This document shows, one piece after another, positions 23,441 through 36,031 of a stretch of 64,000 nucleotides of DNA (position 1 is its first letter; the number at the start of each line of letters is the position of its first letter). The stretch is from Gerris lacustris. Lineage: Eukaryota > Arthropoda > Insecta > Hemiptera > Gerridae. Under the pieces are notes generated by a model. It was not told the origin of the DNA and made no database searches. It was given only the letters and a program-made list of their open reading frames with translations. The translations under genes and the position numbers were made by a program. The stretch spans positions 73,711,131 to 73,775,130 of the forward strand of contig OX578279.1 in the NCBI GenBank assembly GCA_951217055.1, given 5' to 3'.

Positions 23441-23752
23441 AAGTGATTGTATGTTTGTGCGCATGTGGTACAGAAACAATTGGGCGCAAAAGGTTGAAAC
23501 TTATATGAGACCAACGATGGGCTAATTATGACTTACCATCATCATCCAAATTTGAATAAAATCGGACGAGTGAATTTTAATGTCGGTTCGCAAAAATTAA
23601 GCGACAGACACGGAACCAAAAATGTTCCCTGATGTCTAAAACGGATTTCTGAGTTGTATTTTTTTAAATCAGAGACATAAAAAAAAATTGGTTCTTCAAT
23701 AAGATCTCATAGCTTCTGTTCCTTCGGTAAGCTCGGAAGCAAAATGTAAGAC
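23441..23752 (-). repeat. Dispersed repeat G, copy 1
   Basis: On the minus strand it starts with a hairpin-like end (GCTTCCGAGCTTACCGAAGG), then AGAAGCTATGAGATC, GACATCAGGGAACATTTTTG, GTTCCGTGTCTGTCGC and TCCGATTTTATTCAAATTTG. Related copies lie at 25105-25440, 38275-38372 and 57920-58066. Non-coding. Confidence 0.7.
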
Positions 23753-24696
23753 TCCATAAAGGCAATGCTTGTTAAAATTATAATTTAGTTAATCTGCAGC
23801 CTCTAATGCTATTATGAACCCGCTTTAACCATTTTTACCCTTTTAAAACCGCTCCTATATACGAATTATTAGCCTTATTTTTTTTTAACAATTACATTAT
23901 TTGTTTGTCATTATGTTTTTAATTAAATTCCCTTGAAAGTATAATGTATGTGATATGTATTCTAGTTCTTCCTTTCAATATTTTCTATTACTGCTCCAAC
24001 TATACGTGACTTCTTTCCAATCTCTGTCTTTAAATTTCGTATTTGAACTCTCTTTTTGGAATTTAAGATTACATTTTTTATTCCGAGACTTTTAGACTAG
24101 ATCCGTAAAAACTGTTTCCGGCTTCAGTATCTGTATCGTAATACTTCCAATTTCCCCTTGTCTTTCTATAAGCTAAAGCTAGGAGAAACGTGTTTAATAC
24201 CGTTTGAAAAGGATAATTTTTTTCTCCCACTGTGTTTATTTTTCTCCTTTTTCAAGTCAACTATATTTTTACTATACTTCTTCTTAAAAATAATAGTATA
24301 TATATTTAATATGGTCATTATAGGTCAATGACAGGATACTGCTTTCAACACATGGCTAATATTATCCCCTCCACCATCATAATACGCCTCATCCACTATA
24401 CTACTGCTAACAAAAGATTTTAGAAGTTTTCCTTGAGGCTACAAGTTCAAAGTAGTCCTCCTGTCCTGTATAAGTGCCGGGAATTAAGCACTTTATAGGC
24501 CGGTATTTAAAATTAAGTGGATACACATCTACTTTATGTTAATCAAGGTTAGTCGATTCAACTAATATTTTGTGGAAGCTATTTCCTCTGGACAGATCCC
24601 TTGATAAGTAAGAGCTATTGATAAGAAACAGTTAGTTTATTATATAATCACTTCACCCGTAAGGTAATTAATTACTGCAATAATATTCATTTATCT
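23753..24696. other. AT-rich DNA, nothing recognised
   Basis: No gene or repeat relation seen. Confidence 0.5.
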
Positions 24697-25022
24697 ATGA
24701 TTGATACGAAATATAAACATTTTATCTCTATAGATGCGTAGAAAGTGATTCTTTCGTAGTTGTATTAATTGCTCATACGCGTTTCATTATTCTTCTTTTA
24801 TTTATTTTCGCACTAATGCGGTTTTAATGAAGATTCTTCACCTTTTGTCGCACGATTTTGTTTACATTTAACAAAACAAATTTGCTGTTTGTTTAATTAA
24901 AGTAACTGGTTGTTTTTTTCTGTATTTATTATTAAAATCCAACAATCGTAGATAAAGTGCGGTACGCAACTCGTGCGAAAACTGCATTTTGCTTTGCTCG
25001 TGTGGTTTTACTACACTCGCTT
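24697..25022 (+). repeat. Dispersed repeat N, copy 3, truncated
   Basis: Runs from GATTGATACGAAATATAAAC through AATTTGCTGTTTG and GTGCGGTACGCAACTCG to GTGGTTTTACTACACTCGC, and stops before the final third seen in copy 1. The palindrome GCGCATGCGC has decayed to GCTCATACGCG. Confidence 0.7.
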
Positions 25023-25104
25023 ATCGTACTATTGTCTTCACCTTTGTTTTACTTATTGCATTTTTTTTTAGACTTTACCTACACTAAATATGGATTTTAC
25101 AATA

Positions 25105-25440
25105 TTGCTTTCAAGCTAACGAAAGGTAACGGAAGCTATGCGATCGTTCCGAAGAACGAGTAAATGTTATGTCTCCGATTTCAAACATTTCAAGACAATA
25201 CTTCAGTTTAGACATCAGGGAACATTTTTGGTCCTTTTTCTGTCTGTCTGTCACTTATCTTAAGAACTGCTTGATCGATTGTAATCAAATTTGGATGGTA
25301 GTCATAATTAGATGGTAGTCAAAATTAGATGGTAGTCATAATTAGATGGTAGTCATAATTAGATGGTAGTCATAAATAGGTTTCAAGCTTCTGCACTAAT
25401 TTTATTTCTCTTCCACATGCGCACAAGCATACATATATTT
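25105..25440 (+). repeat. Dispersed repeat G, copy 2
   Basis: Begins TTGCTTTCAAGCTAACG, then AAGGTAACGGAAGCTATG, GATCGTTCCGAAGAACG, GACATCAGGGAACATTTTTG, CTGTCTGTCTGTC and GATCGATTGTAATCAAATTT. Contains a 17-bp tandem repeat at 25294-25378. Confidence 0.7.
25294..25378 (+). repeat. 17-bp tandem array, 5 units
   Basis: GATGGTAGTCATAATTA is repeated five times with single-base variants. It expands a word present once in the related copy at 23441. Confidence 0.9.
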
Positions 25441-28400
25441 ACACCTATAGTTTAAAAGTACCCATCTGATTTTTAAGAAATTTTGATGTTTTGTCGAAAG
25501 TATCCCGCAGATTGCCCCAGATTAATTTAAACTGCCTGCGACTTATTTAAATAAGACTTATTTAAATAAAAAGGGGAAACAATTAAATATGGAAGCTATG
25601 TGTGACACTAATTGCCAGACTATTATTTAACTATTTACTTTCGTTTACTATGGAAAATGTTTTGCGTTATTTTCATTATAGTTAAATAATTTAATTTTCA
25701 AGTCTTAAAACATGAATTATTATCTACCATTAAATATGGTTTACTAAAAAAAAAAGTTAAAATAACTGTTATAAATAAACTTTCTTCGTAATCTAATTTT
25801 AATAAAATATAATAAAGTTTATTTAAATAGCTGCAATTTATCAGTATTCAGACGAACAGGTGAAAAATAATAATAGGGAAGGTAAGAAATGGAGTATAAT
25901 TTGTCAATAAGTTCTTCAATCTAGCCTGTCGTTGAGCTTATACAATATATTGAATACATAAATACAATTATAACAAAAAAAAAAAAAAAAAAAAATGTAT
26001 AAATAGAACACCTTTATTGAATTCTGTCTTAGTTTGCATTGCCCCTGCATAATATGATTTATTTTAATGTGAATTGAGTTTGAGTTATAACGCTTCGCCT
26101 TGGCAGCTACTCTCAATTTATTGCTATTCTCCTCTGATTCTTTTCTATTGCATGCAGTTGCAGCTGCAGTAAATCAAAACTGATTTGATTTTGTGATTTT
26201 TATGCGGTAGTTCTATTTTTAAAGTGATTTAAATCTCATTTGGTTGTAGTTACTGCAGTCTTTTACTGTTTGAGGATAAAACTTCTATTATTCAGACCCG
26301 GTAATAGTTTTTAAAAGTTTCACAAAATCCATTATTCTATTTATATTCAAAATTTTGGATTTCATATAATTTGATCATGATTGAGTTCCGCATTATATTT
26401 ATCATGTTTTTGCCTGGAATCTCTGCAAACAGTGAAATCTAATCATATTAAATTTAGTCCTTAATTTATTAGTCCCTTAAGGTTAAAATTATTTGTAGAA
26501 GTTTGTTACTTGTACAAAAATATTTAATGAATTGTTTGGTAAAATAGATTGAGAGAATTCATTGTCTATTTTCAAGTGTAGCTAAAGGTTTTAGAAAGTT
26601 TTCCTTCGTGTTTTAGATTCGCTTTAAAGCACGGAGAGAAAATCGTCTGAATAGTCCTACCCGCTTTCTTTTTGGTCCTAATCTTGACATTATACAGCCT
26701 TATCTTCAACCTTTATTTTCCTTTTACAATGTGTATATAATAATAAAATTCCCCATTTATAGATAAAAGAGTTGAATATCGAATAACATTTTTCTGGAGT
26801 AGTCAAATGATGCAGAAATTGTCTTCATTTTATTTAGGCATTATACCTTAAAGCCCTTTAATCCACCTCCGATACCTGCCATACTTAGGAAAGCTTTCGA
26901 ACGAAATAGTTGGTGAGGTAAGCCTAGTTATAAAGTTAGAAACAAGGCTTAAAGCCTATAATTCCTTCAGGCTTATTTTAGCTTAAAGCTCAATTAAACT
27001 TCTAAATCTAAATAAGACCTGTAATACTAATAAACTTTTCCAAGTTCTCGCACATGCTTCTAAAATTTTATATCCTCTCCCGTAGCTTTTATCTCATTCA
27101 AATCAATTAAGGTAATTTGACGAAACTTGAAACATTACATCCCCTCTTGATTCCGTCATACTTTAATTTTAATTATATCAAGAGAAGGGGGGCTTAAATC
27201 CTTAATAACTTTTAAAATAAACTAAAGAAACTTCAGTGTTAACTTATGATGAAAACATAAATCGGATTTTAAACTTTTAAGATGTAATTAACGTCAGCTC
27301 GACGTAAATTTCTTCTCTTTATATGACAAGTGACAATTTCATTTCCGTGATAAAGACTTGATTGAGTTAGGCCTTCCGTTTGATGAACAATTGCTAATTA
27401 CTTTTGGCTTACATTCGTTATGTCAATGAGTAGGGAAGCAGTTAATGCTGTTGGGATGTTAGGGGTGATTTGATTTGTCCTTAAGTTTGAGCTTTTTAAT
27501 TTATTGAATTTAAAGGAGAGGTTGTCAATCTTCCTATAACTGTCATCTACTAAGATTTCTTTCAGTTATTAAAGTACGAAGGGATACTGCCACTTTCTTT
27601 AATTTTCATTTGAATAATTGAGTTGCTTGAGTATCTGGTTTTCCAATTTTATCCTCGGTTAATGATTCTCAGCTTTGCGGAGGGAGAGTTAAAGGAACTT
27701 GTGGGGGTTTCAACTTCAGATGCAATTAAAGTTTCGTAGAAAAGGCCTCCTGATGACCCTATCTGCCCGCATCGGTCTGAATTAGCCATGAGTCTATGGG
27801 CTAGAGGGTGAGAGTGGCTCTAAGCTTTATCAACAATTGACAGTTAGACAGAATATTGGTTTTCAATTTGTTCTCTTGTCTAGGGGAGTCAATAAAAAAA
27901 AGGATAATCAAATTAGAGAGAATTCTAGATTAGATGCCGAAACGAATTTAAGCAACTTTTCCCCTTGATTAGATTCTATTTTTTTTTTTTTTTTTTTTTT
28001 TAATCTCAAGTGTCCTCTCTAAGCAGTTTTTCGAACCATTCAACAGATTTGCTGATCAATTTTTATACCAATCTATGCCAAATTACTTCCTTTATAATAC
28101 GTTGATAATAATACGTTGACAAACGAATTATTATTGCTTTATTGTTAGATACTATCGGCTGTTATTAAAAATTTGTATTATTTAAAATTTCCTCTCCTAC
28201 AACTGTCATTTTCAGAGCTAACTATTTGAAATTTCTAAGGACCAACGAATCATAATTTTAATTCTAAAATCTGCAGTAAGAATTAATATTTTTTCTATAT
28301 TGTTTGTTGATATTTTATTTATTTGTTACCTTTTTAAAAAATAAAAATCCTGCTCGATAGGACCCACAATATTTCCGTCTTGAAAAAGAAAATAACTATA

Positions 28401-29694
28401 TTGCTAACGGAGAAGGATTTTAAATGCTTGTAAATGTACAATCTTTCCTAGGAATTATTTATGGTTTACTGCCCTGCAATATTCACTGCCCATTTCCAAG
28501 GTTATTTTTTTTTTTTGTTTTTGTTTCTTTTAACTTATCACTTTTGTGTAAGGAAACAAAATAGCATTTACTTTCATTGCTTTGAACGGGGTTTCAGCGG
28601 ATTTCGATTATGTTTGCTTGATGGCTCATGTGCGATATGATGAATCAATAAAAGTTTGCAGATTTGCTGCCATGCATTCAGTGTATTTGATTCTTTTTGA
28701 ATAGTTAAAGCCAAGTTGGAATTAAGTCCTATTGGAGTTACTTAGAGTCCTATTGGAGCACCGACAGATCTTATACAATTTACTACTAAATAATATATTA
28801 TGTTTTATGATATTTTATTAAAGATATTTAAAACTGCAAGATCAAAAATTGCAAGATTTATTTTCTTGTTTTCCATTTCCAATTTTTTTTTTTTAAATTT
28901 CTGGTAACACACAAGGGAGATGCCCAATGTTCTATTATTATTTTACTTGGCACATATATCATTATACCACCCTCTTCATACTGGTTCTTCCCTTACTACA
29001 GAGGGTCTACGAGACCCTATCAACCGCCCCCTACTTATATATCCATTTGCACGCTCGATATGCATTGAAATAAAATATGATTATGGTTGAATGATGAACA
29101 TCATAGCACCCTCTTATCAGAAATTCTCCCTTCCAGATGACTAGATGGAGAGTATGTCCATAACAATGATGTCTATGTCGATAACAGATGGCTAACATTC
29201 CACGGCATATAGCATCTAACTCAAACTCCCCTAGTTTCAATCCACGTTCTTCAATACTTCCTGCAGTCTTATCATTCCAAGATATCCCTTTACATTTCAA
29301 GAAAAATGCAAGAACAAGTTAGCAGCACGGGGATAAAAAACGTAAGATAGATAGAATAATTGTTATGACCATTTTTGAGTTTCTTTTTTGTCGAAACTAC
29401 CAATGTTAATTTTATTATCATTTTAGTATTAATATTTATACTACTATATTTAAATACTAGTAGTTTTTGTGCATTCATGTAAAAGAAATTGTAAAAAAAA
29501 AAATCTTACTTTCAACCACTGCTTGATTTGTGACAGTACGCACCGGTACCTCTGACGGAAGTTTGTTGCACGGGGGAGTTTTATATTTTACCAATGTTTT
29601 TTGTTTGTTTTTACCATTCGTTGTATTCACACTTTTAAAATGCTCAGAAAATCGTTAAAATAACGTTTTAAAAACTTAAAATTTCAAAACTTTT
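25441..29694. other. Long featureless AT-rich stretch
   Basis: Contains poly-A at about 25975-25994, poly-T at about 27979-28002, and a small local duplication of GAGTCCTATTGGAG near 28725-28760. The 89-codon minus-strand frame at 29031-29300 has no recognised domain. No family repeat seen. It could be an intron or intergenic DNA. Confidence 0.45.
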
Positions 29695-30060
29695 TGAGCA
29701 CAAGGTCACAGTACTGGAACCTCTTTTCAACAAAATATGCATCATGTCTGTTTGTTTGTCTGTCTGTCAGTAACTCGTACATGTCCGACGATAAATTGAG
29801 TAAAAGTTAAAGATTTAGTTGAAATTTGGCAAACATGTTCAGTCTAAGTTCGTTAGCTAGCTTTACGCATCCAAGCGTTCGAGTCCAACGCTCGCATAAC
29901 CGTGAGTTTCAAATTAAAAATTGGAATTTCAGGACGGTAAAAGATTCTACTTTCATCTATTCGACGAGACAAACTAATAAACACGGCTGTATTTTATTGT
30001 TAAGAGGTTTTATTAAAAATATTATAAACTTGTTTCTTTTCTAGAATAAATTTTAATGAG
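29695..30060 (+). repeat. Dispersed repeat E, copy 1
   Basis: Matches 44786-45090: AAATATGCATC, TGTCTGTCTGTCAGTAAC, CGACGATAA, TTGAGTAAAAGTT, GATTTAGTTGAAATTTGGCA, then a ...TTCGAGTCCAACGCTCGC segment, TTGGAATTTCAGGACGG and TATTCGACGAGACAAAC. Non-coding. Confidence 0.7.
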
Positions 30061-31779
30061 GGATTGACAAAGAAATTACTAAGCTGAGCAAGCTAGTAAG
30101 AGCTTAAAGAGAGATATTTTCCAGCCGAAATAAATATACAAAATTATTTAATGAGATTTACATACGTGTTCCAACTCCTAATATGGTTTATTATCTCTTA
30201 CATATTCTTTTGAAGCTAAAATCCGGGCTTTTACAATGAATTTACATAGATAGAAATGAAAGGCGTTCCTTAATTATTTCAAATTTAATTCATTCTTTGC
30301 CAAACTTAATCAAATTTTATTAAAATCTGGTATGCTTTATTTAGTATGACACATTTCGTGAACTTTATTATTAAATAAATTATGATATGATGGGATACTC
30401 AAGGTCGACACTTGCTCGATCTAAGGATCACTGGACCGGTTTCGCCTGTACGTTATCATCAGCAGAAGTTTTTTCATACAATAACTTACTAACTTGCGGT
30501 AATAATCCTCAATTTCACTTCAATTAAGTGTACATTTTTTTTAATATTGACAAAAAAATTAAAGATGGAGTAAAATTAGAAATGTTATTGGACATTTTAA
30601 ACAAGGAAATGTCGCGTTTCTATTTCACAGTCTAGTATAATATTCAGAAGTTTTAAAAAGAAAGTGGAACAGGGCCTAAGAAGAGTTTTACGACACAGCT
30701 GCGAAGCGGACTTGAAGAGTTTTTATAGTCATTACCTGTCTGTATTTATGGTCAGAGCGTGACTTGATTTTCCGCCTACCTTTTATTTTTTACGAAAACA
30801 AGTGACGAGACCGTTTGCTTTAAATAGCCGATGTTGGTTTTAGGTTGATTAATTTGTAAAAAAGGATAGTATTTTCTTGAATTTTATAGTTAAAAAATAA
30901 AATTTATTTGAACAGCCTACAATTTTAGAACTTTGTAACACTGTAACAGATATGTTCAAAAGTTTTTAGTACTGATATTTTTAATTCATGGTATACCGCT
31001 TATAGAACAGGAACTAACTGAGAACAACTTATTTAAATCCCCATTAGGAAAATTAATATAAAACCTATAATACCCTCCAAAGATCTAAAAAATATACTGT
31101 TCCTAATAACTTTAATAGTCATCATTTTATTATCCTTATTAACTGAGTTGGTTTTTTTTCTATTATTTTTACAATTATAAGATGTGTCATACATAACAAT
31201 AGATTACAAAATTTCAGCATAAACAAACAAGTGACTGTTGGTTGTTTCAACCTAATTTGGTTTAGAACACCTGTCTGTTGAAATTCAAAGTGCAAATTGA
31301 TTCGTATTTATTGAATTAACGTTTTCTACCTATTTATAGTTTGTAATAACTGAGCCTTATATTTAAAGGTGTGTTCACACTTAATCTTGCTATTTTTTTC
31401 TAATTTTATATCGTGAATGAAATAGAATAAACATAAATGATCCTGATAATTCAGAGTGATAAATTATATTCTTTACTAAGAACAGTAAAAAGCACGGCTT
31501 AAAATTTTGACTTTGGCTTTAACTTTTTTTGACTTAAGATGTGGAAAAATTGAGAAAAATCATATCATAACATGTCTAATAGTCAAATTGTAATGAAGAC
31601 CAATTCAACTATTTTATTTGGAAAATATCAGTGGCATAATAACTTACCAGTTCAGTTGCTAAATATTACAATTTTCTTCATTCATAACTGGTATTTTATT
31701 TATTTTTTATATTAAATTAAACGCGTTTACACTTCGATAATTATTTATAAGATAAAAAATTGGGTACGGGGTACCTCGG
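30061..31779. other. AT-rich DNA, nothing recognised
   Basis: An isolated GTGTGTTCACACTTAATC near 31371 resembles the end of the TTA-flanked MITEs described elsewhere, but I found no partner end. Confidence 0.45.
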
Positions 31780-32535
31780 AACTTTTCCTCACTTCAGAGG
31801 CCACTAAAGTGGCCTCTCCTGCTGCTTCGCAGCAGGAGGAAGCAGCACTGGACGTGGTCAGTGGTCAGTACTTGGATGGGTGACCGTTCTGAACAAACTG
31901 ATTTATTATCATTCTTGAAAAAAACCTTATTTTTAATACCTATATTTTATTTAATTATTTGAAGTTTGGCGGTATTTTGACAGATGTAAACAAACTTTGA
32001 CGTCATCAAAATTATCGCACCAATAAATAATTATATTCGCTTATAACTTTTAAACTAATTAATGGAATTTCATCGGGTTTTTTTAATATTTGTTCCTTAA
32101 TTTTTTTCGGTTCCAACGATATGCTATATGTCAAAAACATATTTATACTTTCGTTATTATTAACCGTCAAAGTTTAAAAATTCAAAAATTGATAACTTCA
32201 AAATGGCGTTCGATATCAAAATGAAATTTAGTGGGCTTGTTTGTCATACAGAGAGCTACATTCAAGCCAAATTTCAACTTCAAGATGGCGGAAAAAGTTG
32301 ATTTTTCGGGCGGCACAACTACAGGTTAGGACTGATTTTTCTGCCAAGTTTCAACTCTCTAGATTAAATTCCTTGGGCGCTACGATGATAACAACACACA
32401 TACATACATACAGGCGTCATGCTGAAAACCACTCAGGTCATAAGAACACCCAAAACGGATAATTCCGTTGAAATCTCGAAAAAAAATTGTTTGGTGGAAA
32501 CAATACTTTTCCTACTATTAGTAGTGAGGAAAAGT
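31780..32535 (-). mobile_element. TIR element P with 5S-rRNA-like sequence
   Basis: Ends ACTTTTCCTCAC (31781-31792) and GTGAGGAAAAGT (about 32524-32535) are perfect inverted repeats. The right end lies in a hairpin (ACTTTTCCTACTA, TTAG, TAGTGAGGAAAAGT). Read on the minus strand, that hairpin is followed by a GTATGTATGTATGTGTG microsatellite and then GTTGAAACTTGGCAG and GTTGAAATTTGGCTTG. The other end holds two 9-bp-arm hairpins and a 5S-like segment. No open frame beyond chance. I infer a composite non-autonomous element. Confidence 0.6.
31838..31895 (+). pseudogene. 5S rRNA-like fragment
   Basis: AAGCAGCACTGGACGTGGTC followed by AGTACTTGGATGGGTGACCG and TTCTGAAC closely resembles the 3' half of eukaryotic 5S rRNA, including the internal polymerase III control region (AAGCAG and GATGGGTGACC). 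A 6-base duplication (GTCAGT repeated) interrupts the match. The 5' half is missing and is replaced by two hairpins (31797-31816 and 31817-31837). It is a fragment or the head of a 5S-derived SINE-like repeat, not a functional gene. Confidence 0.6.
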
Positions 32536-33558
32536 AAAAAAGATCCACAAATATCGTAGAAATATAAAACTAAAATCTGGCCTACAAGTTTTAATTGCAT
32601 TACAAATTGAAAAAATGTATGCATTTTTACATATTATATTGTACTAGAGTTTTTTTTAATAGACATTTCGGTTGAACTGTGGTACACGGTGCGGTCGAGA
32701 ATTGCTCAGCAGCAAGATATTATTATCCCTTTGTCAAACAGTACATTTGTATGATTTATATAGTTGAGTGATTATATATGCATGATTTGTACATATAGGA
32801 GAGTTGATATCCTTTGTCAAAATAATACATTCCAGTGAGGCCTGCACACTTTTCTAACCTCTTCCCCTCACAGCACCGTATTCCTGAGTTTTATCTTGTC
32901 AAAATAATACATTCCAGTAAGGCCTGCACACTTTTCTAACCTCTTCCCCTCACAGCACCGTATTCCTCAGTTTTACCGATATTTCTATGTAATTTCAATG
33001 TTGTTAATAATCTCCCTTGTACTGATTAATTAATTTTAATTACATACTCTCTCTTAATTTGAATGCATAAATTGACAACATATTTAATTTGCTCACCCTT
33101 CTTTGCAAACAACACAGAAAGGCTTTATAAACATTTTGAATTGCAATGATCCCTACGAGAGGTGTGAGGTTTTTACATTGAACCAAAACATTTGTTTTAT
33201 AAATATGTATTTGTGTATTTGAAGCTGTCAAGGGTTAGGATATCTTGTTGGTTTTAGGGTGCCTTTACATAGAACCCTCGCTTTCCTTCTCTCTAAGTTC
33301 TTGACTTGGATGTTTTCCCTCAACCGCTTAAATTTTACTTTCAAAATCCTTTACCGTTTTGTAAATTGTTTCGACTGCTTTTAGGTATTCAGTACAGTGT
33401 ATCAATTAAACAAGGGAAACTTGATAAAAAATTCCGTCTTAATGCTTGTAAATTAATAATGCATAAGCATTATTATTTCATCTCATGGGTTTTAGGATAG
33501 AGGGGAAGAGGCACTTGCAACCCTTTATTAGCTTTTCCTTGACTCTTTAGTGTGTTTA
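32536..33558. other. AT-rich DNA with one local duplication
   Basis: Apart from the 82-bp duplication at 32814-32977, nothing is recognised. The 64-codon frame near 33306 has no domain. Confidence 0.5.
32814..32977 (+). repeat. 82-bp tandem duplication
   Basis: TTGTCAAAATAATACATTCC recurs at 32814 and 32896. The units are near identical through CCTGCACACTTTTCTAACC and ACAGCACCGTATTCCT. Confidence 0.9.
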
Positions 33559-33997
33559 ATACCGGCATCACACGTAGAGTTTGAACTGAACAGTTTAAAA
33601 TGTCAATTTAAGTTTTTAAAATGGATTCGAAGGTGTAAAACGCTTACGCCGCTCTCGGTTTACTTTTTGTAATTTTACAATAAAGTAAAAAATTGAAAAA
33701 GCGTAAACAGTCGTGCAAGAAGTGGTACAAAGGCGAAGTCAATCTTCGGACTTCAGCTTATTAAAAGAATTAAGCGAAGAACCATTAGATTTCACAAATT
33801 GAACTGAGAAACTGTACAGGTGATCGATCCCCCACACACACAACAATCAGTTAAACCTTTCAGTTAAAAAAATTGAAATTTCATTCGTCTCAGTTTAACT
33901 GTACAGTTGAGTTAAACTGAGTCTGAAATACCCTTACACAAACAGTTTCAACTGACAGTTTAAACTGTTAGTTAAAACTGCAAGTGTGTGGCCGGCT
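33559..33997. mobile_element. TTA-flanked MITE D (Harbinger-like)
   Basis: The left end ACCGGCATCACACGTAGAGT pairs with the right end as an imperfect inverted repeat (CAAGTGTGTGGCCGGC). Flanks read TTAA on both sides, so the duplication is TTA or TTAA. The interior is dense in CAGTTTAAACTG-like words (GAACAGTTTAAA, AGTTTAACTGTACAG, GACAGTTTAAACTG). A CA-rich run (CCCACACACACAA) lies inside. No protein. A piggyBac-type TTAA insertion is the alternative. Confidence 0.6.
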
Positions 33998-34293
33998 TAA
34001 GAGGTTTTAACCCATGTTTTAACTGATTAGAAGAGTTTGCTCTTGTATTTTCGTTAAAAGCGCTTTTATAATTTTTTTTTTTCAAAAAGAAAAGATACGT
34101 ACTCCAATTTGATTTACATAAACTTGTAAAGTACATAAGTACTTTTTTTTATAAATCTCCTTTATTTAAGATCTTTACATATTAACTTAAACCTACTTTA
34201 ACACCTTTTGATCTCAGAAGCTTCTATATAAATTTACTTTTCGTTATATCTGTTCAAAGACGTTATAAATGCTTTTAGTTTTTATTTTTTTAA

Positions 34294-35509
34294 TCTATAT
34301 AATATAAAAGTCAACGTATGTGTGTGTGTGTGTGTGTGTTTGTTCTTTATACAAATCTACAGTTTTAGTCCGATCTCGATGAAAATTTGCACACTTGACC
34401 TTCAAAGCAAGGGGAAAACCAAGGTCTACATGAATTTTCGAAATTTTAATTTTGGTACACAGGGGTACGGGGTACAAGTAATGAATACGGGATCAAAATA
34501 ATGAATACCCTTCGTGATGCATATCGTTGAAAAGCTCTTTAAGGGTACAGTAATTGTTGTTATGTATAGTTTTGTCATATTTTCATTTAGGAGGGGGGTA
34601 AAATGGAAATGTATATCTATATCTATAAAGTAGAGTGTGTTTATGTTCTTTATACAAATCAACAGTTTTAATTCGATCTCGATGAAAATTTACTCACTTC
34701 ACCTTCAAAGCAAGGGGCTCTGTCTACATAAATGTTCGAAATTTAAGTTTTGGTACACAGGCGTACGGGGTACAAATGTCAAAGTTGAAATCCCTTCACG
34801 ATGCATAGTGTTGAAAAGCTCTTTAAGAGTACAATAATTGTTTTTACGTGCATTTAGGGGGTAAATGGAAAAATATATCTAAAAGTCAACGTAATTTAAA
34901 TTTTGGTACAAAGGGGTACGGTGTAAAAGTGTCAAAGTAATGGATTCCCTTCATATGATGCATATCGTTGAAAAGTACTTTAAGAGAAAAGTAATTGTTG
35001 TTATGTACAATTTTATTTAGGAGGGGGTAAAATGGAAATTTATAGCTATATATATAAAAATCAAAGTATGTGTGAGTATGTTCTTTATACAAATCTACAG
35101 TTTTAGTTCGATATCAATAAAAATTTGCCCACTTGTCCTTCAAAGCAAGGGGAAAATTACAGCTTACATGAATTTTCGAAATTTAAGTTTGGTACACAGA
35201 GGTATGGTACAAGTAATGAATACGGGGTCAATGTAATGAATACCCTTCATGATGCAAAAGCTCTTTAAGAGTACAGTAATAGTTTTTATGTACAGTTTAG
35301 TCATATTTTAATTTAGGGGGGGGGGGGGGCGAATTTAGGATATTTGTAATTAGCTTATCAAAGAGGAGAGGAGGGGATATAGAAATAGCTGGGAGAGATA
35401 GAATCTAGATATTCTTGCATAGTAAAATAATTTATATGTTTATTATGGTTGTTTATAAACTTATCTAATTATAATAACACTCCGTAGCGAAGCACGGGTA
35501 CCCAGCTAG
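34294..35509 (+). mobile_element. Non-autonomous Helitron, 1.2 kb
   Basis: Starts TCTATATAATATAAAAGTC after an A. Ends CAGCTAG before a T. About 10 bases from the end is a hairpin CCGTAGC-GAA-GCACGG, as Helitron 3' ends require. The interior is three tandem modules of about 300-420 bp, each opening with TATA-rich sequence and GTTCTTTATACAAATC, then GATGAAAATTT, GGTACACAGGGGTACGGGG-type runs, and AAAAGCTCTTTAAGAG. A GT dinucleotide tract is at 34320-34340 and a poly-G at about 35318-35329. No Rep/helicase gene. The copy at 13532-14017 has only one module. Confidence 0.8.
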
Positions 35510-35749
35510 TACAGTTATAAAATAAATAGAATTACAAATATAAAAACAATGTTTAATTCACCAGATCTTTCATTTGAGATACCTAGTGACAAAATCAGTG
35601 ATACACAATTAAAGTACAAATAGCGCATAAATAAATAATGTAATCTGACTGCTGATTATGCTCGAAGTTAACATATAAAAAATTAACAATAAATGCGCAT
35701 ATTATATTTATAACATTGATATATATTCACCTAAATATATATTAAGGTT

Positions 35750-36031
35750 GGAACTTCTTTAGACTGTTACTACTCCCCTTATAAAAAAAACAAAAAGGAG
35801 TAACAATCAAAAGAAGGTGTACTGAATGTTCTTTTTGCTTCCGAGCTTACCGAAGGTAACGGAAGCATTGTGTTTAGAGTGTTACTCCCCTTATAAAAAC
35901 AGAAGTGTGGTATTCCTTTGTCCTTAAGTACATTGGACTGAACATCCCTTTGTCTTAATAGTTATTTAGTCGAAGTCTTATATGTTCTAAAAAAACACAT
36001 TGGGTAGTAACAATCTAAAGAAGTAGGTACC
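35750..36031 (-). mobile_element. hAT-like MITE copy 5, perfect 8-bp duplication
   Basis: Flanked by TTAAGGTT at 35742-35749 and again at 36032-36039, the clearest target duplication of the family and diagnostic of an 8-bp (hAT-type) cut. Ends GGAACTTCTTTAGACTG and CAATCTAAAGAAG plus TAGGTACC. A 30-bp foreign hairpin sits inside at 35837-35866. Confidence 0.85.
35837..35866 (+). repeat. Terminal hairpin of repeat G alone
   Basis: GCTTCCGAGCTTACCGAAGG plus TAACGGAAGC is exactly the start of repeat G, with GCTTCCG/CGGAAGC arms, but nothing else of G is present. It interrupts the MITE sequence TTCTTTAG at this point, so it was inserted, or left behind after loss of a larger element. Confidence 0.65.

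Noticed and set aside
25975..28002. Poly-A (25975) and poly-T (27979) tracts as retroposon tails
   Set aside because: No recognisable retroposon body or target duplication adjoins either tract.
31371..31400. Fifth member of the YCACAC MITE group (GTGTGTTCACACTTAATC)
   Set aside because: No inverted partner end or TTA flank could be found downstream.
31838..31895. Functional 5S rRNA gene
   Set aside because: Only the 3' half is recognisable, and a 6-base duplication disrupts the control region.
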